Assembly: GCF_036347135.1 (NCBI RefSeq)
Contig: NZ_CP108938.1
Span: 1,488,001-1,552,000, forward strand
Length of the DNA stretch: 64,000 nt
Direction: 5' to 3'
Source of the DNA: Streptomyces sp. NBC_00775
GTDB taxonomy: Bacteria > Actinomycetota > Actinomycetes > Streptomycetales > Streptomycetaceae
The notes beneath the pieces are model-generated. The model did not search any database. It saw only the letters and a program-made list of their open reading frames with translations, and was not told where the DNA came from. Of the stretch, positions 24,720 to 33,721 are shown in pieces. The translations under genes and the position numbers were made by a program. The number at the start of each line of letters is the position of its first letter. The first letter of the stretch is position 1.

Positions 24720-25331
24720 TCATCGTTCGGCGGTGGCCAGCGCGTGTTCGAGTACGACGAGCAACGCGTCCCGCACGGAGCCTCGTTCGCGCGCGTCGAA
24801 CACGGTGAGGGGCACGTGGTCGCCGACGTCGAGGGCCCACCGTACGTCGTTCAGATCGTGTTCGACCTTGCCGTCGAAGGCGTTGACGGCCACCGCGAAG
24901 GGGATCTCGCGGTGCTCGAAGTAGTCGACGGCCGCGTAGCAGTCGTCGAGACGGCGGGTGTCGACTATGACGAGTCCGCCGAGCGCGCCCTCGACCAGGT
25001 CGTCCCACATGAACCCGAACCGCTCCTGGCCGGGGGTCCCGAACAGATACAGCTTCAGCGTCGGGTCGAGGGTGACGCAGCCGAAGTCCATGGCGACGGT
25101 CGTCGTCATCTTCTCCGGGGTGTGGGTGAGGTCGTCGACGCCCGCGGCGACCGAGGTGATGGACGCCTCGGTGGTCAGCGGCTCGATTTCGGAAATGGCG
25201 CCCACCGTGGTGGTCTTGCCCACGCCGAAGCCGCCCGCGATCACCATCTTCACCGGCAGCGGCGGCCGGGGCCCCTCGGCGTCAGCCCTCACGGATCGCG
25301 CCCCGGGAGTCGGGGATAGCTCGGAGACCAT
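24720..25331 (-). CDS. cvnD: Conservon GTP/ATP-binding protein CvnD
   Basis: This 203-residue small GTPase-like protein of the MglA/CvnD type has the P-loop GGFGVGKTT (33-41), the switch-II-like region DFGCVTLDPTLKLYLFGTPGQERFGFMW and AVNAFDGK. It is the GTPase output of a conservon. Start 25331 (MVSELSPTPG) has a good AAGGG site but overlaps cvnC by 50 bp; GTG at 25292 is an alternative. It is fourth in the cvnA-B-C-D order, as in S. coelicolor conservons. Confidence 0.9.
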   Translation of the reverse strand: MVSELSPTPGARSVRADAEGPRPPLPVKMVIAGGFGVGKTTTVGAISEIEPLTTEASITSVAAGVDDLTHTPEKMTTTVAMDFGCVTLDPTLKLYLFGTPGQERFGFMWDDLVEGALGGLVIVDTRRLDDCYAAVDYFEHREIPFAVAVNAFDGKVEHDLNDVRWALDVGDHVPLTVFDARERGSVRDALLVVLEHALATAER

Positions 25332-25713
25332 CGATAACCCTTCGCAATACGGTGACATCGCGGTTGGAGCGGGCCTGCGGTGCGTACAGGGCCAGTTGAC
25401 CGTCCGCGCGCAGATCATCGGCGAGCACCCGGATCACATTCAAGTGCATCCGCAGTTTCGCCGCGATCTCCGCCAGCGACTGCGGCTCGCGGCAGACCGT
25501 GATGATGTCGCGGTGCTGGTCGAAGACGAAGGCGTCCAGCGCGGCAAGACCCAGATCGGTCGCGACCACCTGCGTCTCGATCGGGATCGGTGGTACGAGA
25601 CTGTCGCCGCCGGCGATCCGCCCCGCGGTCAGCAGGAACGGCCGGACGACCGACGCGGGGGGTTCCACTTCCCACCCTGCGCCGTCGGTGGCTGATGGCT
25701 CGCCGGCCGTCAT
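25282..25713 (-). CDS. cvnC: Conservon DUF742 protein CvnC
   Basis: This 143-residue DUF742 protein has the family core VRPFLLTAGRIAGG, QVVATDLG and REPQSLAEIAAKLRMHLNVIRVLADDL, a winged-helix-like region, ending LRRVIDGLRAIP. In conservons it partners the roadblock protein and the GTPase at the membrane kinase. It is transcribed between cvnB and cvnD. Confidence 0.9.
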   Translation of the reverse strand: MTAGEPSATDGAGWEVEPPASVVRPFLLTAGRIAGGDSLVPPIPIETQVVATDLGLAALDAFVFDQHRDIITVCREPQSLAEIAAKLRMHLNVIRVLADDLRADGQLALYAPQARSNRDVTVLRRVIDGLRAIPDSRGAIREG

Positions 25714-25784
25714 CTCGTCCTCCCCCCTTCGCTTCGCGAACCGTCATCGATCATGTGACGGCCCATGTGACGGCCCGCCGGACG

Positions 25785-26258
25785 TCAGCCGGCCGGCGCG
25801 ATGCCCACGGTGTTCTTGAGCTCCATGACCAGCTGCGGGCTCAGGACCGCGCCGGCACGGTTGGCGAAGAGGGTCATCTCGTACGCGATGTTGCCGAGCT
25901 TCGCCTCCTTGGAGGCGACCACGCCGAGCACCGCGCCCGCGCCGAGCGCCGACACCAGGACGTGCCCTTCCTCCAGGTCGATGATGACCTTGTTCAGGGC
26001 GCCGAGGCCATAGTTGCCGGACGCGCCCATGGCCAGGCTGGTCATACCGGAGACGATCGCGGCGAGCCTCTCCGAGTCGGCCTGTCCGCGCAGTTGGGAC
26101 ACCGCGATGAGCAGTCCGTCGGAGGAGACACCGATCACGTCGACGACCCCGGCCGTCTCGGTGGCGAATCGATTGAGCAGCCAATTGAAGTCGGCAGCGG
26201 CGGTCTTCACGTCCGTCACCGGTGCCACGGCTCCGGACTCCGGCTCGCCTGTCCACAT
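25785..26258 (-). CDS. cvnB: Conservon roadblock/LC7 protein CvnB
   Basis: This 157-residue roadblock/LC7-domain protein has FNWLLNRFATETAGVVDVIGVSSDGLLIAVS, then the dimer core LGALNKVIIDLEEGHVLVSALGAGAVLGVVAS, ending ELKNTVGIAPAG. It probably regulates the nucleotide state of CvnD. ATG 26258 begins 10 bp after the cvnA stop; an in-frame GTG two codons earlier is possible. Confidence 0.9.
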   Translation of the reverse strand: MWTGEPESGAVAPVTDVKTAAADFNWLLNRFATETAGVVDVIGVSSDGLLIAVSQLRGQADSERLAAIVSGMTSLAMGASGNYGLGALNKVIIDLEEGHVLVSALGAGAVLGVVASKEAKLGNIAYEMTLFANRAGAVLSPQLVMELKNTVGIAPAG

Positions 26259-26268
26259 GGTCACTTGC

Positions 26269-28839
26269 TCATGCCTTCCGGGGATGTGGGTCTGCTGTTC
26301 TCTGTGCTGGGTCGGTTCGGGGCGCCTCTGGCCGGCTCCCCGGCCGGGTCGCCCCGGTGGTCCGGTCGTCGGCCGCGCTGTCGCGCTCGGCCCGCAGGAC
26401 GGCTGCCTCGAACTCGTCGATCTCGGATCGTGCCGCCTCCGCGTCCGTGGGCCGCCAGGCGGGCGGACGCGGGTTCGTGACGGTCCGTTCGGGCTGACGG
26501 CTCGAAGCGGTGCCGGCCGACAGGGTCGCACCGCGCACCCGGCGGCGCAGCGGACCGGCCTCGCCGGGCCTCGACTCGGTCGCCGTGCCGGAGCGGGCGT
26601 CGGCGGCGCCGCTGCCGGGCCGCGCCCTGGACCCGTTCGCCGGGTGGGCCAGGGCGTCCTCGCCGCCGAGGGGTCCCGCGGACTCCGTGCGGCGGGCGTG
26701 GCCGGGAGATTCACTGCCCCGGGGGCGCGCGGGAACCCTGCGGGGCAGGCCCGAGGGGCCGGGCGGCGACTCCACCGTCGCGGGGCGCGGCTCGCTCATG
26801 CCGGAGCGGCGGGCCGGCGGCAGGATGTGCGGGGCCCGCGCCGCGGGCTGTGCCGGGTCGGTGAGCAGGAGGTGGGAGGAGGGGACCGCGACGGTGGCCG
26901 TGACGCCGCCGCCCGGGGTGCGGGTCAGGACGACCTCGATGCCCCAGCGCCGGGAGAGTCCGCCGACCACGAACAGGCCGAGGACCTCGGTCGGCGCCAG
27001 GTCGAGCCGTTCACGGCGGATCAGGCGGGAGTTCTCCTGCTCCAGCCGCTCGGGGCTCATCCCGAGCCCGTGGTCGATGATCTCGACGAGGGCGCCGCCG
27101 GCGGAGCCGTGCCGGGGGCGCAGGACCACCTCCACGCCGCTGGACGCCGGGGAGAACATCACCGCGTTCTCCAGCAGTTCCGCGAGCATCAGCGTGAGAT
27201 CGCCAACGATGTCAGGGGCTACGGTGACATCGCCCTCGGCGTGCGGGGTGACCCGCTGGTAGCCCTCGATCTGGCCGAGTGCGGCGCGCACGATGTTGCT
27301 GAGCCGCATGGGTTCGGTGCCCAGGCCCGTCTCGCTGATACCGGCGAGCAGCATCAGGCTGTCGGCGTTGCGCTGGAGACGTACGGCGATGTGGTCGATG
27401 CGGTAGAGCCGGTCCAGTACCTCCGGGTCGGTCTCGCCGCGCTCCACCGAGTCGATCAGCGCGAGTTGACGTGCCGTCAGGTTGCTGACGCGGCGGCCGA
27501 CGTTGCCGAACATCTCGGCGATGTTGCGGCGGCTGACGACCTGGCGTTCCAGCAGGGCGGTCGCGGTGACCTGAACCTGGTTGAAGGCTTCGGCGAGTTC
27601 ACCGATCTCGTCGCGCACCGGCACGGGTACGGCTTCGAGGCGCGGCGGGCTCGCGTCGTCGGCGTCGTCGTCCGCGACCCGGGCCAGCTCGGACCCGGCC
27701 GCGGTGGCCACGTACTGGGCCGCCTCGGTGAGCGTCCGCACGGTCCGCACCACGGAGCGGCGCATCAGCACCGAGAACAGGAGCCAGGCCCCGAAGGCGA
27801 GCAGGGTGCCGACGGTCAGCCAGGCCACCTGCCACCAGGCGCTGTTGGACGCGTCCTGGGTGTCGGCGGCGATCTCTCCGATGAGCTCATCGACGATCTT
27901 CAGCCGGTTCTGGGCCTGGCGCTCATAGGTGGGGTCGGCGCTCAGCGCGTCGCCGAGGGCGTCCCGCAGCTGTGCCGAGCTCTCGGCGACCACACCGCCG
28001 GGGTCGACCTGGAGCTCGGCCCAGTGCTGCGTGATGACGCTCTGGTACGGGCTGTGTTCGATCTCGGCGAGGTCGCTGCCCTGTTCGGTGCTGGCGAACC
28101 GGGTGAACCGCTCGGCCTGGTAGGTGTACTGGTCGTAGTCGCCGACGGCCGCCGTGAACTCGATGAGCGCGTTGGGGTCCCGGGTACGGGCGGCGAAGAC
28201 GCTGGTCTCGAAGGAGGCGTGGGCGGTGTCGGCACGCAGCAGCGCGTCGAGCAGACTGCCCGCGGACGACGAGGACTCGCTGCCGGACTGGCCGAGTCCG
28301 AGGCCGTTGATGAGGCCCTCGATCACCGATCCGTACGCGGGGTCGATGTTGTCGGCGGGTATCGGACCCTGTTCGACGGTCTTGCGGAGGCTGTCCAGGC
28401 CCTCGAGTTCCTTGAGCGCCTGCGCCTCGGCGTCGGGCAGCCGGTCCCCGTAGGCCGACCGGACGGTCTCTGCCTGGGCGCTGACCTTCTCCTGCGCCTG
28501 GAGGTAGGAGGAGGTGTCGGGCGGACTGTCGTCGGAGCGGGCGGCCTCGTAGCGCAGGGAGACGAGGAGCGCCTGCCGGTGCTCGGTCTGCACACCGTCG
28601 ATGAGTTCGGCGACCTGCGCGCTGTCCCGTACGAGTTGGGCGGTGTCGGCGGCGGACCGGGCACGGTCGACCTGGCCGTAGACGACGTAGGAGAGCATCG
28701 CGGAGACGACCGCGAGCGGGACGATCACCAGGACGTTGAGTTTCCGGCGGAAAGGCCAGCGGTCGAGAAGAGAAGGCGTCCGGCCTGCTCGGGGAGCCGT
28801 GGACGGCTGTCCCGGGGCGGACTTCCTGTGCGCGGGCAC
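26269..28839 (-). CDS. cvnA: Conservon sensor histidine-kinase-like protein CvnA
   Basis: This 856-residue membrane sensor has a first helix near LNVLVIVPLAVVSAMLSYVV, a long extracellular nitrate/nitrite-sensing-like (NIT) domain, a second helix VAWLTVGTLLAFGAWLLFSVL and a HAMP linker. The ATPase core follows with LMLAELLENAVMFSP, EIIDHGLGMS and LGLFVVGGLSRRWG. The usual phosphorylated His box is not obvious, as in other CvnA proteins. A disordered tail of about 200 residues rich in Pro, Arg and Ser ends it. It begins the cvnABCD operon. The long antisense frames over it are GC artefacts. Confidence 0.9.
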   Translation of the reverse strand: MPAHRKSAPGQPSTAPRAGRTPSLLDRWPFRRKLNVLVIVPLAVVSAMLSYVVYGQVDRARSAADTAQLVRDSAQVAELIDGVQTEHRQALLVSLRYEAARSDDSPPDTSSYLQAQEKVSAQAETVRSAYGDRLPDAEAQALKELEGLDSLRKTVEQGPIPADNIDPAYGSVIEGLINGLGLGQSGSESSSSAGSLLDALLRADTAHASFETSVFAARTRDPNALIEFTAAVGDYDQYTYQAERFTRFASTEQGSDLAEIEHSPYQSVITQHWAELQVDPGGVVAESSAQLRDALGDALSADPTYERQAQNRLKIVDELIGEIAADTQDASNSAWWQVAWLTVGTLLAFGAWLLFSVLMRRSVVRTVRTLTEAAQYVATAAGSELARVADDDADDASPPRLEAVPVPVRDEIGELAEAFNQVQVTATALLERQVVSRRNIAEMFGNVGRRVSNLTARQLALIDSVERGETDPEVLDRLYRIDHIAVRLQRNADSLMLLAGISETGLGTEPMRLSNIVRAALGQIEGYQRVTPHAEGDVTVAPDIVGDLTLMLAELLENAVMFSPASSGVEVVLRPRHGSAGGALVEIIDHGLGMSPERLEQENSRLIRRERLDLAPTEVLGLFVVGGLSRRWGIEVVLTRTPGGGVTATVAVPSSHLLLTDPAQPAARAPHILPPARRSGMSEPRPATVESPPGPSGLPRRVPARPRGSESPGHARRTESAGPLGGEDALAHPANGSRARPGSGAADARSGTATESRPGEAGPLRRRVRGATLSAGTASSRQPERTVTNPRPPAWRPTDAEAARSEIDEFEAAVLRAERDSAADDRTTGATRPGSRPEAPRTDPAQRTADPHPRKA

Positions 28840-29183
28840 CCAACCTCCTTGACTTCATTCCCCCGTGGGAGCCCATTGCCAGGGCGCATGGATCGGCGGT
28901 CTCGACAGCACGGTCATGCCCGATAAGTGGAACATGGCCCTCGACGCGGCCAACAGTAGCGGCTGCCGTAAGAGTACGGCCATGATCAACCAAAAAGTGA
29001 CATGTGGAGACGCCGGATTCGCTCGCATTTTGGTCACGTTGTGCATACGGACTGAAGCCGCGCGATCCCCATCAGTGATCTATTCGTGTCTTGACGGTCC
29101 AGGAGGTGGCTCGATTGGATCGTCCGGACGACTGTCAACACCCGCGCCTTCCGGCCACCTTCGCCCCACCATGCCAAGTCTGG
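28840..29183. other. Divergent intergenic region between conservon and betaine-binding protein
   Basis: These 344 bp separate cvnA from the binding-protein gene and must hold promoters for both directions. The AT-richer stretch 28975-29045 is the likeliest promoter area. A strong AGGAGGTG at 29101-29108 is followed by an in-frame TTG at 29115. No leader-peptide core or stable hairpin was found. Confidence 0.5.
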
Positions 29184-30143
29184 ATGACCAACGTGACCAT
29201 CGCCAGAAGCACCAGAACGTCCGCAACGTACGCTGTTTCCCTGCTGGTTGTGGCCACGGCCGCACTGACGGGCTGCGGTTCCTCCGACGACTCGGGCAAG
29301 AGCGACCCGTTGAAGGGGGACTCCGCCAAGGCCGGTACGGTCGTTGTCGGTTCCAACAACTTCCCCGAGAGCATCCTGCTCGCCGACATCTACGGCGAGG
29401 CCCTCAAGTCCAAGAACATCAAGGTCAGTTACAAGCTGAACATCGGCAGCCGTGAGACCACCTACGGTCTGATCAAGAACGGCACGATCACGGTCCTGCC
29501 CGAGTACAACGGGGCCCTGCTCGCCTATCTCGACGCCAAGGCGGCCCCGACGACCGTCGAGGAGACCAGCAAGGCCATCACGGCCAAACTCGACGCGAGC
29601 CTGACCCTGTTGGATCCGTCCGAGGCCCAGGACAAGGACGCGATCGCCGTCAACGAGGCCACGGCCAAGAAGTACAGCCTGACGGAGAAGTCGACGATCG
29701 CCGACCTCGCCGACGTGGCGAAGGACCTGGTCATAGGCGCTTCGCCCGAGTTCCAGACCCGGCAGCAGGGCCTGAAGGGCCTCAAGTCCGTATACGGCCT
29801 CGAATTCAAGTCCTTCAAGGCGCTGGACGCGGGCGGTCCGCTGACGGTGGCGGCCCTCAAGGGAAACAACACCCAGGCCGCGGACATCTTCTCGACGGAC
29901 CCCGGAATCAGCAAGAACAAGTTTGTCGTGCTGCAGGATCCCAAGAACCTCTTCGGCTTCGAGAACGTGACTCCGCTGGCCTACAAGAGCGGTCTCTCGT
30001 CGGCCGGAGTCTCGGTGCTCAACACCGTCTCCTCGAAGCTCGACACGGCAACCCTGGTCAAGCTCAACAGCCAGGTACAGGACGACAACAAGGACCCGCT
30101 GGACGTGGCCAAGGCGTGGCTGTCCTCCGCCGGGCTGGTCTGA
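29184..30143 (+). CDS. Betaine-type ABC transporter substrate-binding lipoprotein (OpuCC-like)
   Basis: This 319-residue OpuAC-domain lipoprotein has signal YAVSLLVVATAALTGC with a lipobox LTGC. The mature part has VVVGSNNFPESILLADIYGEALKSKNIKVSYKLNIGSRETTYGLIKNG, the classic quaternary-amine-binding pattern. It should deliver ligand to the permeases encoded at 23290-24677, from which it is separated by the opposed cvn operon. Start ATG 29184 is the usual signal-peptide start. TTG 29115 has a much better Shine-Dalgarno and would add 23 residues. Confidence 0.85.
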   Translation: MTNVTIARSTRTSATYAVSLLVVATAALTGCGSSDDSGKSDPLKGDSAKAGTVVVGSNNFPESILLADIYGEALKSKNIKVSYKLNIGSRETTYGLIKNGTITVLPEYNGALLAYLDAKAAPTTVEETSKAITAKLDASLTLLDPSEAQDKDAIAVNEATAKKYSLTEKSTIADLADVAKDLVIGASPEFQTRQQGLKGLKSVYGLEFKSFKALDAGGPLTVAALKGNNTQAADIFSTDPGISKNKFVVLQDPKNLFGFENVTPLAYKSGLSSAGVSVLNTVSSKLDTATLVKLNSQVQDDNKDPLDVAKAWLSSAGLV

Positions 30144-30222
30144 CGGGTGCGTGACGGCCGGGGCGTACACCCGCTCCGGCCAGACTCCCTGACGACGTAC
30201 GGCTGAGGAGACAACGTCCGTC

Positions 30223-31803
30223 ATGCTCAAGCGCACCGCCGGAACGACCGCCGGCGGCACGACCCGTTGTGCCCCGGCGACCGGTGCGTCACTCGACGGT
30301 CACGGCCTCGATGTGGCCACGGTCGCCGGGATCGCCGACGGCGCGCTGCCTCCCGCCGTGCGTCCGGCGGCGCTGGAGGCGATGGAGCGCACCCGGCGGG
30401 CCGCGCGCGGTCTGGCGGAGGAGGGCGCGCGGGTGTACGGGCGCAGTACCGGCGTCGGGGCGCACCGGGGCGTCACCGTCGAGGAACGGGACGGCGCGGG
30501 CCATGACCTGCGGCTGCTGCTCAGCCATGCGGGCGGCCTGGGCGACCCGCTGCCCGTGCGCCAGGTCCGCGCGATGATGGTGGTGCGGACCAACCAACTG
30601 CTCGCCGGGGGCTCCGGTCTGCGCCCCGGGATCGCCGTGGCCCTCGCGCACGCGCTACGAGCGGGGGCGCATCCCCTGGTCAACGAGTACGGGTCGGTCG
30701 GCACCGGCGACCTGACGGCGCTGGCCCAATTGGGGCTGGCGCTCTTCGGGCACGGCACGTGGCAACGGGACGGGACGGGCGGCGAGGAGCCGTTCCCCGA
30801 GCGACTGGAGATCCAACGCGGCGACGCGCTCGCCCTGTTGAGCAGCAACGCCCTCACCCTCGGCCAGTCCGCGCTCGTCTGCCACGACCTCGGCGGGCTG
30901 CTCCGCGCCGCACACACCGTGGCCGCGCTGTCGCTGCTCGCGATCGACGGATCCCTGGAGGCCTACGCACCCGAGGTCCATCGGGCCCACCCGCATCCGG
31001 CGATCGGGCGGGCGGCGGCCCGTATGCGGGGGCTGCTCGTGCCCGGCGGGCCGGAACAATGGCTGACCGCGGTGGCGGAGCAGCCGGTGCCGCTGGTCCC
31101 GCGCGTGCAGGACCCCTTCGGTTTCCGATGCTTTCCCCAGGTCCACGGCCCCGCGACGGAGGCCTGGGCCGGCCTGGAGCGCGTGCTGTCGATCGAGCTC
31201 AACTCCGCCACCGAGAACCCCCTGATCGGGTGGGACGAGCCCACGGGTGTCCCGGTCGCCCATCATCACGGCGGCTTCTTCGCCACGCCGCTCACCCTCG
31301 CGCTCGACCAGCTGGGCCTCGCCGTCCTCGGCACCGCCCGGCTGTCCGCGGCCCGGCTGTCCGGTCTCGGCCGCCCCGAACTGACCGGGCTGCGCTCCTA
31401 CTTGGCCGACGACGCCTCGGCGGGGTCGGGGATGATGATCCTGGAGTACAGCGCCGCGGCCGCGCTCGCCGAGATCCAGGCGTGCGCCAACCCGGCCGCC
31501 CTCGGTCACGTGGTGCTGTCGCAAGGGCTGGAGGAGGCCGCGAGCTTCGCCGCCCAGGCGGCCCGCAAGTCACTGCGGCTGGCCCAGGCGTACCGGCTGG
31601 TCCTGGGCTGCGAACTGGTCGCCGCGGTACGGGCCCTGCGCCAGCGCGGCACCGTACCCGTTCCGGGGACCCCGGCGGGCCGCGCGTACGCTCGCGCGGC
31701 GGCGGTCCTGGACCCGGCGATGGAGGACCGCCCGCTCACGGACGACGTGACCGACGCCGCGGCCCTCCTGGACGAGTTCGCCGAACTCGCGGCAGGGTGC
31801 TGA
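30223..31803 (+). CDS. Histidine/aromatic-ammonia-lyase-family enzyme without the ASG triad
   Basis: This 526-residue HAL/PAL-fold protein keeps YGRSTGVG (Tyr72, usual YGxNTGFG), LSSNALTLG, VQDPFGFRCFPQVHG and NSATENPLI. The MIO-forming loop normally reads GSVGASGDL, but here it is GSVGTGDL (157-164), one residue shorter and without Ala-Ser-Gly. A methylidene-imidazolone cofactor cannot form in the usual way. Ergothionase, a HAL relative that eliminates trimethylamine from ergothioneine by acid/base chemistry, is a plausible analogue because a betaine transporter gene lies directly upstream. That role is inference. GAGGAG precedes the ATG. Confidence 0.75.
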   Translation: MLKRTAGTTAGGTTRCAPATGASLDGHGLDVATVAGIADGALPPAVRPAALEAMERTRRAARGLAEEGARVYGRSTGVGAHRGVTVEERDGAGHDLRLLLSHAGGLGDPLPVRQVRAMMVVRTNQLLAGGSGLRPGIAVALAHALRAGAHPLVNEYGSVGTGDLTALAQLGLALFGHGTWQRDGTGGEEPFPERLEIQRGDALALLSSNALTLGQSALVCHDLGGLLRAAHTVAALSLLAIDGSLEAYAPEVHRAHPHPAIGRAAARMRGLLVPGGPEQWLTAVAEQPVPLVPRVQDPFGFRCFPQVHGPATEAWAGLERVLSIELNSATENPLIGWDEPTGVPVAHHHGGFFATPLTLALDQLGLAVLGTARLSAARLSGLGRPELTGLRSYLADDASAGSGMMILEYSAAAALAEIQACANPAALGHVVLSQGLEEAASFAAQAARKSLRLAQAYRLVLGCELVAAVRALRQRGTVPVPGTPAGRAYARAAAVLDPAMEDRPLTDDVTDAAALLDEFAELAAGC

Positions 31804-31840
31804 TCGTTCCGGGTGCCGGGTCCAGAACCCACGCGACGAT

Positions 31841-31959
31841 CAGCTCCACATGTCCGTCAACTCCACGTGCCCGCCAGCTCCACATGCCCGCCAGCTCCAC
31901 GTGCCCGTCAGCTCCACGTGCCCGTCAGCTCCGCGCGCCCGTCAGCTCCGCGCGCCGGG
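31841..31959. repeat. 17-bp tandem repeat, seven copies
   Basis: Seven head-to-tail copies of a 17-bp unit, consensus CAGCTCCACGTGCCCGT, fill the gap between the lyase and the opposed MFS gene. Copies 4 and 5 are identical, and the last two drift to CAGCTCCGCGCGCC. Most copies contain the palindrome CACGTG or CACATG. The last copies overlap the MFS stop codon. Confidence 0.85.
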
Positions 31960-33393
31960 CGTGACCGCCTCCGGTTCCGTGCGCGGCACGTCGTGGGAAG
32001 CGCGCGGCATCCCGGAGCCACGGCCGGCGCGCTGCACCGGGACAAGGAGCGCGGCCAGCGCGGCGGCGAGGCAGAGCAGGGCGAGCAGGCTGAACCCGTG
32101 GGTGTAGCCGGACCCGTACGGCAGGCCGGAGGGCTGGAGGCGGCTGGTCACCAGGACGCTGGTCACCGCGGCGCCGATGGACCCGCCGATGGTCCGGATG
32201 TTGGCGTTCATACCGGTCGCGGCGCCGGTCTGTTCGGCCGGGACACTGCCGACGATCAGGTTGGCCATCGAGGCGAAGGCCAGTCCGATGCCGAGCCCGA
32301 ACACGCCCGCCGCGAAGGCGACTTGCCACTGCTGGTCGTGCCACAGGGCGAGGAAGCCGCAGGCGACCGCGCCGAGTGCGGCGCCGGTGGTGAGCAGCTT
32401 CTTGGCACCCAACACAGGCTCCAGACGGCCGCTCAGCACACCCGAGCAGAACATCGCGATCAGCATCGGCAGCATCAGCAGTCCGGCCGCCGTCACGCTC
32501 GCGCCGAAGCCGTAACCGGCGGAGCTGGGGGTCTGCACGAAGCCTGGCAGGAAGGACCAGATCGCGTACATGCCCGCGCCGAACAGCAGCGCGGCGGCAT
32601 TCGTGGTCCACACCGCGGGCAGCCGCATGATGCGCAGATCGATCAGCGGGCTGTGGGAGCGCGCCTCGACGAACAGCCACAGCGCGAAGAGCAGCACGGC
32701 GGCGGTGAACAGACCGATCACCCTGCCCGATCCCCAGCCCCAGCGGCTCGCCTGGCTGAGCGGCAGCAGCAGGGCCACCAGCCAGCCCGACAACAGGACG
32801 GCGCCGAACCAGTTGACGCTCCCCTCGGCCCGGCGGGGCGACTCGGGGACGTAGCGGAGGGCGATCAGCGTGGTGAGAGCGACGATGCCGACGGGGAGCC
32901 AGAACAGCCAGCGGTAGTCGAGCGCGGTCACGATGGGACCGGCCGCCACCATGCCGACTCCGCCTCCGGCGGCGATCACGGCGGACAGGTTGCTGATGCT
33001 GCCGCTCACCTGGGACGGGGCGAACTCGTCCCGGATGATGCCGAAGGACAGCGGGAACAGCGCGCCGCCGATGCCCTGGACGACCCGGGCGACGATCAGC
33101 ACGCCGATGGTCGGCGCCAGCGCGGCGAGCAGACAGCCGGCCATGACGGCCAGCAGGACGGCGACAAGGGTGCGCTTCTTGCCGATCAGGTCGCCGACAC
33201 GGCCGAGGATCGGTGTGAACACCGAGGCGGACAGCAGATAGGCCGTCATCACCCAGGTCGCGGTGGACTGCGAGGTGTGCAGGGCGTGTTGAACGGTCGG
33301 CAGGGCCGGTGCGATCAGCGACTGCAGCATGGCGAACACGCCCGCGCCGGTCGCGAGGACCGCGAAGGTGAGGCGGGTGGATTTCCGGGGCAT
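31942..33393 (-). CDS. MFS drug-export transporter (EmrB/QacA-like)
   Basis: This 483-residue transporter of the 14-helix DHA2 type has motif A as GRVGDLIGKKRTLV, motif C-like ARVVQGIGGALFPLSFGIIRDEF and a late GMNANIRTIGGSIGAAV. It would export drugs or metabolites by proton antiport. ATG 33393 (MPRKSTRLTFAVLATG) has GGAGAGG upstream; the longer in-frame N-terminus is not protein-like. The TetR gene is divergent, and two palindromic operators near it suggest repression of this exporter. Confidence 0.88.
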   Translation of the reverse strand: MPRKSTRLTFAVLATGAGVFAMLQSLIAPALPTVQHALHTSQSTATWVMTAYLLSASVFTPILGRVGDLIGKKRTLVAVLLAVMAGCLLAALAPTIGVLIVARVVQGIGGALFPLSFGIIRDEFAPSQVSGSISNLSAVIAAGGGVGMVAAGPIVTALDYRWLFWLPVGIVALTTLIALRYVPESPRRAEGSVNWFGAVLLSGWLVALLLPLSQASRWGWGSGRVIGLFTAAVLLFALWLFVEARSHSPLIDLRIMRLPAVWTTNAAALLFGAGMYAIWSFLPGFVQTPSSAGYGFGASVTAAGLLMLPMLIAMFCSGVLSGRLEPVLGAKKLLTTGAALGAVACGFLALWHDQQWQVAFAAGVFGLGIGLAFASMANLIVGSVPAEQTGAATGMNANIRTIGGSIGAAVTSVLVTSRLQPSGLPYGSGYTHGFSLLALLCLAAALAALLVPVQRAGRGSGMPRASHDVPRTEPEAVTPGARS

Positions 33394-33699
33394 GAAAAGC
33401 CTCTCCGAACAAGCGAACAGGGTGCGGCCGAGGTCATCGGGCGGCGGTCGTCCGGGCTCGGCACGCCGCGGGGCGGCGTCGAGCACGCCGACGGCCACAG
33501 GGAGCGGTCGCGGAGGACTGTGGATGTCGGTGTGGTGCGAGTGGCGGGCGGTGCGGTCGGCGCAGGGCCCGCGATGAGATCGAGTCGAGTCGAATCGCCG
33601 GCACAGGGGGATGCCGTCGCGGATACGCGAAGGGTGCCGTCGCGTCGGTGATGCGTGCGGCCGCACGCGTCCACGGCGAAACACACCCCGCACTGGTAA
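33394..33699. other. Intergenic region upstream of the MFS gene
   Basis: This part of the MFS-TetR gap shows no coding signature. The GAGTCGAGTCGAATCG run near 33580-33598 is a short degenerate repeat. The promoter of the MFS gene must lie here, but no clear -10/-35 pair was identified. Confidence 0.4.
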
Positions 33700-33719
33700 A
33701 GTGGAGGTACCCCTCCACT
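33700..33719. promoter_or_regulatory. Palindromic operator 1 upstream of the TetR gene
   Basis: AGTGGAGG-TACC-CCTCCACT is a perfect 8+4+8 palindrome 53 bp upstream of the regulator start. With the related palindrome 22 bp downstream it forms a tandem pair, as expected for an autoregulating TetR protein. Confidence 0.75.
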
Positions 33720-33721
33720 GT

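Noticed and set aside
26014..28926. 970-codon plus-strand open frame opposite cvnA
   Set aside because: It is antisense to a gene with complete NIT/HAMP/ATPase features. Its translation is compositionally biased with no motif, as expected from GC-rich third positions.
30223..31803. Ordinary histidine ammonia-lyase (hutH)
   Set aside because: The ASG triad that forms MIO is missing and no hut genes are present.
31841..31959. CRISPR array
   Set aside because: The units are 17 bp and directly adjacent with no spacers.
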